From Labilithrix sp. (GTDB lineage: Bacteria > Myxococcota_A > Polyangia > Polyangiales > Polyangiaceae): a DNA stretch of 64,000 bases. A program made the translations under genes and the position numbers. Positions 44,121 to 53,490 of the stretch are shown here, one piece after another. Under the pieces are notes generated by a model. The model had not been told where the DNA came from. It was given only the letters and a program-made list of their open reading frames with translations, and did not search any database. Within the stretch, counting starts at the first letter, position 1. The number at the start of each line of letters is the position of its first letter. The stretch spans positions 186,001-250,000 of the forward strand of contig JAHBWE010000003.1 in NCBI GenBank assembly GCA_019637155.1, read 5' to 3'.

Positions 44121-44783
44121 GTGAAAAACCTCTCCGTCGCGATCCTCCTCTCGTCCGCTCTGGCGGCGGGCTGTGGCGGCAAAACGGCCGAGGACCCGCA
44201 CTCGGTGCTGCGCTCCTACTCGCGCGCGCTCGACGAAGGACGCGCGGAGGACGCTTACCGCATGCTGAGCGAGGAGGCGCGGCGTGGCATCTCGCTCGAG
44301 GCCTTCCGCCGGATGGTGAAGGACAACCCGGAGGAGGTCCGCGAGATCGCGAAGGCGCTCTCGCGGCCGACCGCGCGCCCCGTCGTCACCGCGACGGTGA
44401 CGAGCGCGAACGGCCAGGAGCTCCAGCTCGTCCTCGAGAACGGCAAATGGAAGGTCGAGGCGACCGCGATCGATCTCTACGCGCAAGACACGCCGCGCCA
44501 CGCGATCCAGGGCTTCATCCGCGCGGTGGAGCGGAAGCGCTACGACGTCGTCCTCAAGTACGTACCCGACGGCCATAAGGAAGGCCTCGACGCGGCGAAG
44601 CTCAAAGGCGCGTGGGAAGGCCACGACAAAGAGGAGATCGATCAGGTCGTCGCCGGCGTGAAGCAGGCGCTGCCCTCCGCGACGATCGAGGAGACGGGCG
44701 ACCGTGCGACGATGGCCTACAGCCAGGGCACGATGCAGCTCGTCCGCGAGCGCGGCCTGTGGAAAATCGAGGACTTCGACTGA
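44121..44783 (+). CDS. Lipoprotein with two NTF2/DUF4878-like repeats
   Basis: 220 aa from GTG 44121, 20 bp after the previous stop. Signal ends ALAAGC (Cys about 18). Two homologous halves: DPHSVLRSYSRALDEGRAED with ELQLVLENGKWKVEA, and TPRHAIQGFIRAVERKRYDV with MQLVRERGLWKIEDF. Both have the helix-helix-sheet plan of NTF2-like lipoproteins. Function unknown. Confidence 0.65.
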   Translation: MKNLSVAILLSSALAAGCGGKTAEDPHSVLRSYSRALDEGRAEDAYRMLSEEARRGISLEAFRRMVKDNPEEVREIAKALSRPTARPVVTATVTSANGQELQLVLENGKWKVEATAIDLYAQDTPRHAIQGFIRAVERKRYDVVLKYVPDGHKEGLDAAKLKGAWEGHDKEEIDQVVAGVKQALPSATIEETGDRATMAYSQGTMQLVRERGLWKIEDFD

Positions 44784-44849
44784 CGATCCGGGCTAATTTG
44801 CGCGCGGGTTGAACGTCTCGACCCGATCCTCGTCGAACCTGAGGCTGCC

Positions 44850-45620
44850 ATGCGCAAACCGACTTCCCTCCTCTTTCCGACCTTCTTCCTCGCGACCTCG
44901 ACCCTCGCCGCATGCAGCTTCCAGATGCGAGCGGGCAACGACCCGAACGCTCCGAACCAACCAAACCAACCGAACCAGCCGAACCAGCCGGCGGCGCAAC
45001 CGAGCCAGTCGACGCCGGCGCCGCGCGTCGGTGAGCCGCTCCGCAGCACGGGCCGCCGCCGTCCGACGCCCGCGCCGAGCCAGACGGTGCCGCCCGCGCC
45101 GAGCACGCCCCCGGCGGGCTCCGGCGTCGTGACCGGCGGCACGATCTTCGGCAGCGGCACGGTCGATCCCAACGGCTACAAGGGCAACCTCTACTTCGTG
45201 AACGCGGGCACGACGACGATCCCGGACGTCGCGAGCACGACCCCGAACGGCGTCCTCTTCCTCAGCTCGCTCAACGTCGCGCCGCAGGCGTTCACGACCG
45301 GCTTCCCCGGCGTCGACGCGAACCGCAAAGAGAACTTCGTCATCCGCTACGAGGGCCCGCTCGTCGTCGGCACCGAGGCCGACTACGACTTCCGCGTCGT
45401 CGCGGAGGACGGCGCGAAGCTCCTCATCGACGGGATGGAGATCGTGAACAACGACGGCGTGAAGACGGCCCCCGCCGACAAGAGCGGCCCGGTCCACCTC
45501 GTCGTCGGCAACCACCTCCTGACCGTCGACTACCTGCAGACGACCGGCAACGTCGCGCTCCAGGTCTTCTGCAAGAAGGACGGCGGCGACGAGACGATCT
45601 GTCCGACGAAGCTCCCGTAA
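44850..45620 (+). CDS. PA14-domain lipoprotein
   Basis: 256 aa. Signal ends TSTLAAC (Cys about 22). Residues 30-95 are a linker with four NQP triplets (44955-44992) and Pro/Thr repeats. The C-terminal part (about 100-255) is a PA14 beta-barrel: NLYFVNAGTTTIPD, FVIRYEGPLVVGTEADYDFR, VVAEDGAKLLIDGMEI and GNHLLTVDYLQ. PA14 domains bind carbohydrate in many surface proteins; a glycan-binding surface lipoprotein is likely. Ends 80 bp before a convergent gene. Confidence 0.75.
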   Translation: MRKPTSLLFPTFFLATSTLAACSFQMRAGNDPNAPNQPNQPNQPNQPAAQPSQSTPAPRVGEPLRSTGRRRPTPAPSQTVPPAPSTPPAGSGVVTGGTIFGSGTVDPNGYKGNLYFVNAGTTTIPDVASTTPNGVLFLSSLNVAPQAFTTGFPGVDANRKENFVIRYEGPLVVGTEADYDFRVVAEDGAKLLIDGMEIVNNDGVKTAPADKSGPVHLVVGNHLLTVDYLQTTGNVALQVFCKKDGGDETICPTKLP

Positions 45621-45699
45621 CCCGGAGCCCGGAGGGCTCATCGGCGAGCAGCGGAGGATGCGCGCGTCTTCGCGCGCGTCCTACGGCTGCGAGCGGGGT

Positions 45700-45720
45700 G
45701 TAGGGGGCAGAGCCCCCTAC
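45700..45720. terminator. Perfect hairpin between convergent genes
   Basis: GTAGGGGGC (45700-45708), AGA loop, GCCCCCTAC (45712-45720). It overlaps the stop codon of the minus-strand lipoprotein gene (45717-45719). A second palindrome, GCGCGCG-TCTT-CGCGCGC, lies just upstream (about 45660-45677). No T tract, so termination is likely but not certain. Confidence 0.5.
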
Positions 45721-46403
45721 CTTGAAGAGAGGCTCGAGCAGAAGTCCGCGTGGAGGCGGCCCTTCGCCGTGCCGTCGGGGAAGGTCGCCTCGACCTCGAG
45801 CTCGACGCTCGTCTCGCTCACCGCGACGACGGTGACCGCGATCGCGCTCGCGCGCACGAACGGCTGGTCCTTCACGAGCTCTCCCGCGAAGTCGAGGTAC
45901 GTGGCGGAGAGGCCGTCGGCCTCGGTGAGCTTCGCCCCCGCCGCGACGTCGCGCTTCACGCCGGTGAGGAGCAGCGTGCGAGCCGGTGACGGCGTCGACT
46001 CGTCGGGGCACTTCGCCTCCCCGCCCTCGTGGATCTCGATATGGAAGGTATCGCCGTCTTCCGCGGTCGTGACGCCGAACTGCGCGCGGCTCAGCCCGCC
46101 GGTCGCGTCGCCGAAGGCGAGCTCCATCGTCGTCTCGTTCGCGGGCGCCGGCTCCGCGGGGGTGGGCGCGCCCGGGGTCCCCGGCCCGCCGCACGCCTCG
46201 TCGGCGACGAGCTGCGCGAGGGTGACGGTCTCCTTCGTGCCGTTGGTGCACTGGACGTCGAAGTTGCCGTCCGGCCGGCGGAACATGCTGTCGATGTCGC
46301 GCGTCGCGAAGTCCTCGCTCGTTCCGGTGTCGTCTCCGGCGGCGGTGCAGCCGCTCGCGACGGCAAGGATGGTGGCAACGGCGAAGAGCTTTAGGGCATT
46401 CAT
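45717..46403 (-). CDS. Putative lipoprotein, function unknown
   Basis: 228 aa from ATG 46403. Signal ends AVASGC (Cys about 19). The first part of the mature protein has VQCTNGTKETVTLAQ, a Pro/Ala linker, then a beta-rich domain (TMELAFGDATGGLSRAQFGV, DTFHIEIHEGGEAKCPDES, ETSVELEVEATFPDG). No domain recognised. Monocistronic. Confidence 0.6.
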   Translation of the reverse strand: MNALKLFAVATILAVASGCTAAGDDTGTSEDFATRDIDSMFRRPDGNFDVQCTNGTKETVTLAQLVADEACGGPGTPGAPTPAEPAPANETTMELAFGDATGGLSRAQFGVTTAEDGDTFHIEIHEGGEAKCPDESTPSPARTLLLTGVKRDVAAGAKLTEADGLSATYLDFAGELVKDQPFVRASAIAVTVVAVSETSVELEVEATFPDGTAKGRLHADFCSSLSSR

Positions 46404-46500
46404 CGGAGGACAGGCAGCTACCACCTCACAGCCGATGTGCAGGGACGACCGCCGGTTGAGACGCCATGGATAGGCCTGGGTCACCGGCGACCAGGGTCGC

Positions 46501-47250
46501 TCAGGGCTCGCGGCGCAGGCTCTCGGGGCCGGTCGAGACGCGGTCGACGTCCTCGATCGCGTGGCCGAGGAGCTTCGTGAGCGCGGCGTGCGCCTCCTCG
46601 GGCCTCTCGCGCGGCGCGGCGAGCGAGCTCACGTCGACGCCGTAGTGCGCGCCGGCCGCGGCGACGACGCTCGCGACGTCGGCCTTGTGCTCGACCCCGC
46701 GCAGCGCGAGGAGCGCCGCGAGCGGGCGGCGGACCTGGCGGATCTTGCGGAGGACCGAGCCGCCGACGGCCTCGCGCGCGCCGAGCGAGTCGGTGACGGC
46801 GCGGCGGAGCCAGAACACGGCCTCGCGCAGCTCCTGCTCGATGCGGAGGCGGCGATGGGTGTCGTGGACGACGACCTTGGCGAGCGCGTCCTCCCCGAAG
46901 ACGCGGATGTGCCAGCGCTTCACCTCGTCGTAGAGGAGCGGGAACGCGTCGCACGCCCCGGCGAGCTCGGACTCGTGGATGAACGACGGCGAGAGGCGCG
47001 CGCCGTACCGCGCCGCCTGCGTCGCGCTCGCGATCGCCTCGAGCCGCTCGAACGAGATCGCGCCGCGCACGATCACGATCGCGTTCACGTCGCTCTCGCC
47101 GAACTTGTAGTCCCCGCGCGCGACGCCGCCGGTGAGCAGCACCGCGACGAGGTCCGCGCCGAACGTCGCCTCGAGGCTCTTCTGCCACTCCTCGAGCCGC
47201 GCCCGCACGCTGGCGGGGAGCCCCTGGTACATCGGGTGCGTGTTGCTCAT
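46501..47250 (-). CDS. Nucleotidyltransferase-domain protein
   Basis: 249 aa from ATG 47250, overlapping the tsaB stop (ATGA, 47247-47250). Pol-beta-type NTase motif near residues 40-60: [20 protein letters not shown]. The GG..ARGD...SD part is canonical, but the usual second Asp (SDxD) is Asn56 in SDVN, as in a class of NTase relatives. A helical domain follows ([36 protein letters not shown]). It could modify RNA or a small molecule, or be a substrate-binding relic. Last gene of a five-gene operon. Confidence 0.75.
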   Translation of the reverse strand: MSNTHPMYQGLPASVRARLEEWQKSLEATFGADLVAVLLTGGVARGDYKFGESDVNAIVIVRGAISFERLEAIASATQAARYGARLSPSFIHESELAGACDAFPLLYDEVKRWHIRVFGEDALAKVVVHDTHRRLRIEQELREAVFWLRRAVTDSLGAREAVGGSVLRKIRQVRRPLAALLALRGVEHKADVASVVAAAGAHYGVDVSSLAAPRERPEEAHAALTKLLGHAIEDVDRVSTGPESLRREP

Positions 47251-47879
47251 CGCGCCACCGTAATCTCCGGAGGGCGGACGTAAATCGGGTCGAGCGCGTC
47301 GGGGGCGATCGCGACGCGGGCGCGGGCGGCGAGCGCGACGCCGCGGGCGTGCGGGAGCGCGTGGTCGCCGGCGGTGAGGCGCGTCACGGTGCAGCCCGGC
47401 GGGTCCGGGATCTTCGCGCTCGCCTCGCCGACGAAGGTGATCGCGCCGGACAGGTCCGCCCACGCCGCGACCGCGTCGGGGACGAGGCAGGCGGGCTCGC
47501 GGTTCGGGAGGCCGACGTAGACCTCGCCGCGGATCGCGTCGATCGCGGCGAGCGTGCGCGCGGGGTCCGGCGTCAGCGCGGCGAGGGCGTCGAGGGAGGA
47601 GACGCCGACGCACGACGCGCCGGTGCCGAGGAGGATCCCCTTCACCGTCGCGACGCCGATGCGGACGCCGGTGAAGGAGCCGGGGCCGAGGCCCACGCAC
47701 CAGCGCTCGACGTCGCGCGGCTTCCAGCCCGCCTCCGCGAAGAGGCGATCGATCATCGGGAGCAGCGACTCGCCGTGCGCGTTCGAGACGCGGCGCGCCT
47801 CCTCGAGGACGAGCACGTCGTCGTCGAAGAGCGCGACCGACCCGAGCGCCGTCGACGTGTCGACCGCGCAGATCCTCAC
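47247..47879 (-). CDS. tsaB: TsaB, tRNA t6A biosynthesis scaffold
   Basis: 210 aa from GTG 47879, overlapping the MoxR stop (GTGA). ASKHA fold: [63 protein letters not shown]. It is the non-catalytic partner of TsaD in making threonylcarbamoyladenosine at A37 of ANN-decoding tRNAs. The GPGSFTGxR motif is diagnostic. Having it inside an operon with a MoxR ATPase and an antiporter is not the usual context. Confidence 0.93.
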   Translation of the reverse strand: MRICAVDTSTALGSVALFDDDVLVLEEARRVSNAHGESLLPMIDRLFAEAGWKPRDVERWCVGLGPGSFTGVRIGVATVKGILLGTGASCVGVSSLDALAALTPDPARTLAAIDAIRGEVYVGLPNREPACLVPDAVAAWADLSGAITFVGEASAKIPDPPGCTVTRLTAGDHALPHARGVALAARARVAIAPDALDPIYVRPPEITVAR

Positions 47880-49054
47880 AGCTGCGCGAAGCGGCCGCTG
47901 CGGAAGGCGGCTTCGAGGAGCTGGTCGACGCGCTGGATGAGCTCCGGCGCGCGCGGGTCCGGGCTCGCGCCGAGCGCGGCCTTGATCTCGTTGAGCGCCT
48001 TGAGCTGCGAGAAGAGCTGCACGTCGGAGAGGCCGCCGCCGCCGGTGAGCACCTGACGCACGCGGTCGATCTCGCCCGCGAGCGCCTCGATGCCGATGCC
48101 CGCCGCGCCGACGCGGCGCGCGTTCGGGTGATCGCGGTAGTGCGCCTCGAGCACCGGCGTCACGATCGACTCGAGGATCGCGCTCTGGTCCTCGTTGTTC
48201 CAGATGTGCTTCAGGACGAAGAAGTCGCTCGCGTCCGGCTGCGCGCGGCCGTCGAGGAACGCGCTCGCGGCGAAGAGCTTCAAGAGCTTCACGACGCGGC
48301 GGTCGGAGAGCGAGACGCCCTCGGCGCGGATCTGGAAGACGAGGCCCTTGTACTGCGAGAAGAACTCCTCCGTGAAGCGCATGCGCTGCGCGAACTGACG
48401 ATGGAGCTCCTGGATCTCGCGCGCCGAGACGATCGGCTGCACCGGCGCGTCGGTGAGCGCCATGATCTCGTGCTGCACGCCCTTCGTGAGGAGATCCTGG
48501 AAGTGGTACGCGTCGAGGTTGTCGGACCGGATGCGGAGGAGGAAGCGGTCGAAGATGGCGGTCAGCGTCTCGTCGGTCGGGACCTCGTTCGAGGCGCCGA
48601 AGCACGAGAGCAAGGGGCACTTGAGGACGACGCCGCCCGACGTGTAGCGGCGCTCGTTCAAGAGCGTGAGGAGCGCGTTCAGGATCGCCGAGTTCGACTT
48701 GAACACCTCGTCGAGGAACACGACCTCCGACGCCGGGAGCATCCCCTCGATGCGGCGCTGGTAGCGGCCCTCGCGGAACGCGGCGATGTCGACGGGACCG
48801 AAGATCTCGTTCGGCTCCGTGAAGCGCGTGAGGAGGTACTCGAAGTAGCTCGCCTGGAGGAGCCGCGCGAACATGCGGATGAGCGCGCTCTTCGCGGTGC
48901 CGGGCGGACCGATGAGCACCGCGTGCTCGCCCGCCACGACCGCGATGAGGAGGAGGCGGATGACCTCGTCCTTGCCGAGGAAGCGAGACTCGAGCGTGCG
49001 CGCGAGCTGCGCGAGACGGACCGGGAGCTGATGAGCAGGAGCGGCCTGCGACAT
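47876..49054 (-). CDS. MoxR-type AAA+ ATPase (RavA-like)
   Basis: 392 aa. Walker A GPPGTAKS (49-56), Walker B VVFLDEVF (111-118), sensor-1 GASNEVP, arginine-finger region [10 protein letters not shown]. The C-terminal lid is helical ([34 protein letters not shown]). MoxR proteins act as chaperones for partner complexes, usually with a vWA protein encoded alongside; none is seen here. It starts 17 bp after the antiporter stop and overlaps tsaB by 4 nt. Confidence 0.9.
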   Translation of the reverse strand: MSQAAPAHQLPVRLAQLARTLESRFLGKDEVIRLLLIAVVAGEHAVLIGPPGTAKSALIRMFARLLQASYFEYLLTRFTEPNEIFGPVDIAAFREGRYQRRIEGMLPASEVVFLDEVFKSNSAILNALLTLLNERRYTSGGVVLKCPLLSCFGASNEVPTDETLTAIFDRFLLRIRSDNLDAYHFQDLLTKGVQHEIMALTDAPVQPIVSAREIQELHRQFAQRMRFTEEFFSQYKGLVFQIRAEGVSLSDRRVVKLLKLFAASAFLDGRAQPDASDFFVLKHIWNNEDQSAILESIVTPVLEAHYRDHPNARRVGAAGIGIEALAGEIDRVRQVLTGGGGLSDVQLFSQLKALNEIKAALGASPDPRAPELIQRVDQLLEAAFRSGRFAQL

Positions 49055-49071
49055 GGGAGCGGCCTACCCTA

Positions 49072-50424
49072 TCAGGGTTCGTCGTTGGGGTCCCCCAGTT
49101 CGTCCGCGACCGCGGCGACGGGAAGACGGGTCGAGGACGGAGGCGGAGGCGGCGGGTGCGTCGCGCGCTCCGGCGGGCGCACCGACGGGGGCGGCGGCGG
49201 GATCGACGGCGCGGCCGCGACCGACGCCGGCGCGATCTCCCCCGCCTCGACGAGGAGCGCGCGGAGCGAGAGCGTCGACACCAGCTCGCCGAGCGCGGCC
49301 GAGGCGACCGCGGCGACGAGGAGCGTGTCGCCGAGCGGGCCCGGGAACCGAAGCGCGAAGGCCAGCCCGCACGCGGTCGACACCGGCCCCGACGAGAGGA
49401 GCACGATCCCGAGGAGCGGCCCCGCCGGCTTCGCGACCGCCGTCGACGCGCGGACGAGGAGGCCCGACACGAGCTTGCCCGCGATCCGCGCGCAGAGCAC
49501 GAGCGCCACGAGCGCCGCGAGCGATCGGTGCTCGACGAGCGGCCGCACGTCGACGCGCGCGCCCGCGAGGAGCAGCATCGGGTAGAGCACCGCGCGCTCG
49601 GTAGGGCGCACCAGGTGCCGGAGCGCGGTCCGCGCCGGCGACGCGGCCGCGAGCGCGATCCCCATCACGAATGTCACGAAAATGGTTGATAACCCGAAAC
49701 GCGCCGCGGCCCCCACGCCGAGCAGGATCGTGCCGATGACGGCGCCCCACACCGCGTCGCCCTCCGCGCCGCGGAGGAGCACCGCCGTGACGATGCCGAG
49801 ACCCGCGCCAAGGGCGAAGCTCGCGAGGAACCAGCCCGACGCCGGCAGCGTCACCGCGATCCCCGCCGCGGGCGAGAGCGCGAAGATCGCGCCCGCGGCG
49901 ACGAGCGGCGCGAGGTCGTCCGCCGCGCCGATGTCGACGAGGAGCCGCGAGATCGGGCCCTTCGCGCCCCACCGCGCCTGCACCCACTCCACCGCGTAGC
50001 GCGCGGTCTCCGCGCTCACCGCGCCCGCGCCCGCCGCGAGGAGGAGGCGCGACTTCTGGCCCTCGATCCCGGGGAGCGCGAGCCGCGGCGCCGCGTAGTA
50101 GACCGCGAACGCGACGACGCCGCCGGTCACGAGCGCGCAGACGATGCCGAGCGCGGTCGACGCCTGCTTCACGCGACGGCCCTCGACGCGACCGAAGTCG
50201 AGGCCGACGACGAAGGCGAGCCAGCCGAGCGCGACCTGCACGAGCGGCTCGAACTCGTCGATCACCTTCAGCTCCAGCACGCCGAGCGCGTGCGGACCGA
50301 CCGCGAAGCCGAGCACGATGAACTCGATCCCGGAGGGCAGCCCCCTCGTCTTCCCGAGGTTGACGAGGAGCGTGCCGAGGTACGAGAGCACGAGCAGGCC
50401 CATGAGGAGGGCGATCGCGCTCAC
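49072..50424 (-). CDS. CPA2/Kef-type monovalent cation:proton antiporter
   Basis: 450 aa from GTG 50424, overlapping the MscS-like stop (GTGA). About 12 membrane segments ([73 protein letters not shown]). The segment [17 protein letters not shown] has the Asp pair expected at a CPA2 ion site, and [17 protein letters not shown] resembles the Kef N-terminus. The C-terminus is a Pro-rich tail, with no RCK domain. Likely K+ or Na+/H+ exchange in osmotic adjustment, given the mechanosensitive channel partner. Confidence 0.8.
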   Translation of the reverse strand: MSAIALLMGLLVLSYLGTLLVNLGKTRGLPSGIEFIVLGFAVGPHALGVLELKVIDEFEPLVQVALGWLAFVVGLDFGRVEGRRVKQASTALGIVCALVTGGVVAFAVYYAAPRLALPGIEGQKSRLLLAAGAGAVSAETARYAVEWVQARWGAKGPISRLLVDIGAADDLAPLVAAGAIFALSPAAGIAVTLPASGWFLASFALGAGLGIVTAVLLRGAEGDAVWGAVIGTILLGVGAAARFGLSTIFVTFVMGIALAAASPARTALRHLVRPTERAVLYPMLLLAGARVDVRPLVEHRSLAALVALVLCARIAGKLVSGLLVRASTAVAKPAGPLLGIVLLSSGPVSTACGLAFALRFPGPLGDTLLVAAVASAALGELVSTLSLRALLVEAGEIAPASVAAAPSIPPPPPSVRPPERATHPPPPPPSSTRLPVAAVADELGDPNDEP

Positions 50425-51968
50425 GGTCCCGTCTTCCTCCCGAGCCCGATCCCGAGCTTCGCGAGCGCGTCCTGGACCGCCCTCCCGAGCGTGAGGTCGC
50501 CGCGATGGGTCGCGCTGTGCACGCGCCAGTGCGCGCCGGCGGAGTCGAGGTACACGAGCTCGACCCGGCCGCGCGAGCTGATGCTGCGCGCGGCGTCGAG
50601 GAGCGCCTGCTCGACGTCGGCCTGCGACGCGGCGGGGTCGACGACGACGTCGACCGCGGCGAGCGGCGGATGGCGATGGATGCGCGTCGGGTGGATGAGC
50701 GCGAGGACGTGCGGGACGCTGATGTCGGACTGGGCCGCGTCCTCGAGACGAACGTCGAAGAGGCGGACCTCGGCGACGCGGCCGGAGCGGCCGCCGAACT
50801 CGACGAGCTCGCCCTTCTTCACGCGGCGCCCGAAGATCACGATCGTCCCCGCCGCCGCGGACGCGAGGAGCGGCGTCGCGGCGAGGGCGATCGCGAGGAG
50901 CGCGACCAGACCGACCCGCGCGAGCGATCCGTCGCCGGAGCCGGTGATGAGCGGCGAGGCGAACACGAGCGCGGCGATGACGATGCCGATGCGGAGGAGC
51001 GTGCTCGTCGGGCGCGCGAGCTCGCGCGGGAGCCACGCGATCCGCGTGTCGCCGCGGGTGACGCTGTCGAAGAAGAGGCCGACGAAGCGGACGAGGACGC
51101 TCACCGCGAGCATCGCGATGCCGGCGAGGATCGCGACCGGCAGCGCGGTGCCGATGCGGGTGGCGAGGGCGTAGACCGGCGAGAGGATCGCGCCGGTGAG
51201 GCGCTCGGTGTACCCGCGCGTCGACTCGAAGAGCGAGAGGCCGAAGATGAGCCACGCGTACGCGATCGCGATCTGGATGAGGCGATAGCCGAGCGTAAGC
51301 GCGATCGACGAGCCGCCGCGCGTCGCGCCCGCGCTCACGACCTCGATCTTGCCGAGGCGGATCGCGGCGAGCCGCTCCGGGTTGTCGGCCATCCAGGTGC
51401 GGAGCCGCTCCGCGAGCTCCGACGCGCGCCCCAAGAGCCAGAACGCGACGAGCGCCGAGAAGACGAGGAGCGAGACGCTGAAGACCGTCGTAGCGATCGC
51501 GCTCCGCTGCCGCTCGCTCGACACCGCGTCGGCGACCTTCGCCGTGACGCGGCCGGCGAGGACGTGGAGCGACTCGTCGCTCGCCTGCGCGTCCTCGCGC
51601 ACGAGCGTCAGCACCGGCGTCGCGCCGACGTAGACGACCGCGGTCCCCTCCTTCGTCTCCTCGAAGCGCGAGTCGCCGAGCTGCTCGGGGTGCGCGAGCA
51701 GCGTGTCGAACGCGGCCTGCGCCTCCTTCGCGCGCTGCACCGGCGTGCGCCCGCCGTGCGCCGCCTGGAACGTGAAGACGACCTTGTCGCGCACGCGCAC
51801 GTCGGTCGACGCCGCGCCGGGCGCGACGGAGGCCGACGGCGCCGCGATCGCACCCGCGTCCGCGACCTCGTCGGCGCTCGCGAGGGCCCACGCCGGGAAC
51901 GCGAGGAGGGCGACGACGACCGCGATGAGCCGCACGCACGTCTGGACGACATGGTAAGAGCGGCGCAT
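50421..51968 (-). CDS. MscS-family mechanosensitive channel
   Basis: 515 aa if started at ATG 51968; GTG 51935 gives a cleaner signal (MRLIAVVVALLAFPAWALAS) and no overlap with the divergent gene. A periplasmic domain (about 30-160) is followed by several membrane segments (TVFSVSLLVFSALVAFWLLG, AYAWLIFGLSLF, AILAGIAMLAVSVLVRFVG, LVALLAIALAATPLLASAAA) and the MscS beta domain: GTIVIFGRRVKKGELVEFGG, RSGRVAEVRLFDVRLEDA. It should release solutes on hypo-osmotic shock. First gene of the five-gene operon. Confidence 0.88.
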   Translation of the reverse strand: MRRSYHVVQTCVRLIAVVVALLAFPAWALASADEVADAGAIAAPSASVAPGAASTDVRVRDKVVFTFQAAHGGRTPVQRAKEAQAAFDTLLAHPEQLGDSRFEETKEGTAVVYVGATPVLTLVREDAQASDESLHVLAGRVTAKVADAVSSERQRSAIATTVFSVSLLVFSALVAFWLLGRASELAERLRTWMADNPERLAAIRLGKIEVVSAGATRGGSSIALTLGYRLIQIAIAYAWLIFGLSLFESTRGYTERLTGAILSPVYALATRIGTALPVAILAGIAMLAVSVLVRFVGLFFDSVTRGDTRIAWLPRELARPTSTLLRIGIVIAALVFASPLITGSGDGSLARVGLVALLAIALAATPLLASAAAGTIVIFGRRVKKGELVEFGGRSGRVAEVRLFDVRLEDAAQSDISVPHVLALIHPTRIHRHPPLAAVDVVVDPAASQADVEQALLDAARSISSRGRVELVYLDSAGAHWRVHSATHRGDLTLGRAVQDALAKLGIGLGRKTGP

Positions 51969-53490
51969 GCGCGGCGGTCGAGGGTACCATATCGGCCGGC
52001 GCGACCTCCTCCTCGGTGCGCTCGCGACCGGCTGCGCGCCGCGAAGCCCGCAAATCCCTGCGTCCGACGCGCCGCGCACGCTCTGGGGCGTCCAGGTCGG
52101 CGACGTCACCGCGACGAGCGCGGTGGTCTGGTCGCGCGCGGACCGTCCGTCCCGGCTCGTCGTCGAGATCGGCGAGGCCGGGGCCGCGGGCGATCGGTTC
52201 ACGCCGCTCCATACCGTGCACGGCAGCGAAGCGACGGCGGCGACCGACTTCACCGCGAAGGCGCTCGTGCGCGGCCTGGCGCCGGGCGTGCCGGTTCGTT
52301 TTCGCGCGCGCATGGATGGCTCGGAGTGGAGCTACGGGAGCTTCCGCCCCGCGCCGACGACGGCGACCGCGCTCCGCTTCGCGTGGTCGGGCGACACGAA
52401 CGGCCAGGGTTGGGGGACCGATCCCGCGCGCGGCGGCATGCCGGCGTACGCCGCGCTCCACCGGATGCAGCCCGATCTCTTCATCCACTGCGGCGACACG
52501 ATCTACGCCGACGACCCGATCCCAAGGTCGATCGCCCTCCCCGACGGGACGAGCTGGAACAACGTCGTCGATCCCGGCAAGACGAAGGTGGCGGAGACGC
52601 TCGACGACTACCGCGCCGCGCATCGCTACCCGCGCGGCTGCGCGGAGTTTCGCGCCTGCTCCGCCGACGTGCCGCTCGTCGCGATCTGGGACGACCACGA
52701 GGTGCGCGACAACTGGTTCCCGGGCGAGGTGCTCGCCGACGAGCGCTACGGCGAGCGCCGCGTCGACGTGCTCTCCGCGCACGCGCGCCGCGCGATGTTC
52801 GAGTACCTCCCGACCGCGCTCCGCCCCGCCGACCCGATGTACCGCGTCCTCCGCTACGGACCGCTCGCGGACGTCTTCCTCCTCGACGGCCGCTCGCACC
52901 GCTCGCCGAACGAGCCGCCGCCCGCCGCCGGCGCGCTGCTCGGTCCGGCGCAAGAGGCGTGGCTCGTGGAGTCGCTCGCGACCTCGCGCGCGCGCTGGAA
53001 GATCGTCGCGTGCGACATGCCGATCGGACTCCAGATCGGCGACCGCGGCGCGGCGCTGCCGTGGGTCGCCGACGGCTGGGGCAACGACGAAGGTGGGCCG
53101 CCGCGCGAGCGCGAGGTCGAGCTCGCGCGCATCCTCTCCGCTTTGAAGGCGCGCGGCGTGAAGAACGTCGTGTGGCTCGCGGCCGACGTCCACTACGCCG
53201 CCGCGCACCGCTTCGATCCGGTGCGTGCGATCTACAAGGACTTCGATCCGTTCTGGGAGCTCGTCGCCGGGCCGATGCACGCGACCGCGTTCGGGCGAAA
53301 GAACCTCGATCTCACGTTCGGGCCCGAGCTCGCGTGGTGCAGCATGGACTGGGAGGCGCGCGGCTCGCCCGCCGACGGGCGCCAGTTCTTCGGCGTCATC
53401 GACGTCGATCCGCGCGACCCCAACCTCCAGGTCCGCTGGTTCGACGCCTTCGGGCGCGAGCTCCACCGGCTCGCGATCCCGGCGGCATGA
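51967..53490 (+). CDS. PhoD-like alkaline phosphatase D, copy 1
   Basis: 507 aa. Tat leader GRRDLLLGALATGC with a lipobox Cys. N-terminal beta domain (TLWGVQVGDVTATSAVVWSR) then metallophosphatase: FAWSGDTNGQGWG, LFIHCGDTIYADDP, VAIWDDHEVRDNW, VVWLAADVHYAAAHRFD. These are the metal ligands of PhoD (Asp, His, Asp-His). It is a secreted phosphodiesterase or alkaline phosphatase using Ca/Fe. The ATG lies in GCATGC and overlaps the MscS-like ATG on the other strand. It overlaps copy 2 by 4 nt. Confidence 0.92.
   Translation: MRGGRGYHIGRRDLLLGALATGCAPRSPQIPASDAPRTLWGVQVGDVTATSAVVWSRADRPSRLVVEIGEAGAAGDRFTPLHTVHGSEATAATDFTAKALVRGLAPGVPVRFRARMDGSEWSYGSFRPAPTTATALRFAWSGDTNGQGWGTDPARGGMPAYAALHRMQPDLFIHCGDTIYADDPIPRSIALPDGTSWNNVVDPGKTKVAETLDDYRAAHRYPRGCAEFRACSADVPLVAIWDDHEVRDNWFPGEVLADERYGERRVDVLSAHARRAMFEYLPTALRPADPMYRVLRYGPLADVFLLDGRSHRSPNEPPPAAGALLGPAQEAWLVESLATSRARWKIVACDMPIGLQIGDRGAALPWVADGWGNDEGGPPREREVELARILSALKARGVKNVVWLAADVHYAAAHRFDPVRAIYKDFDPFWELVAGPMHATAFGRKNLDLTFGPELAWCSMDWEARGSPADGRQFFGVIDVDPRDPNLQVRWFDAFGRELHRLAIPAA

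Noticed and set aside
47876-49054. MoxR gene as part of a MoxR-vWA-propeller system with 27776-35508
   Set aside because: No vWA gene is visible, the MoxR gene belongs to another operon and lies 12 kb away.
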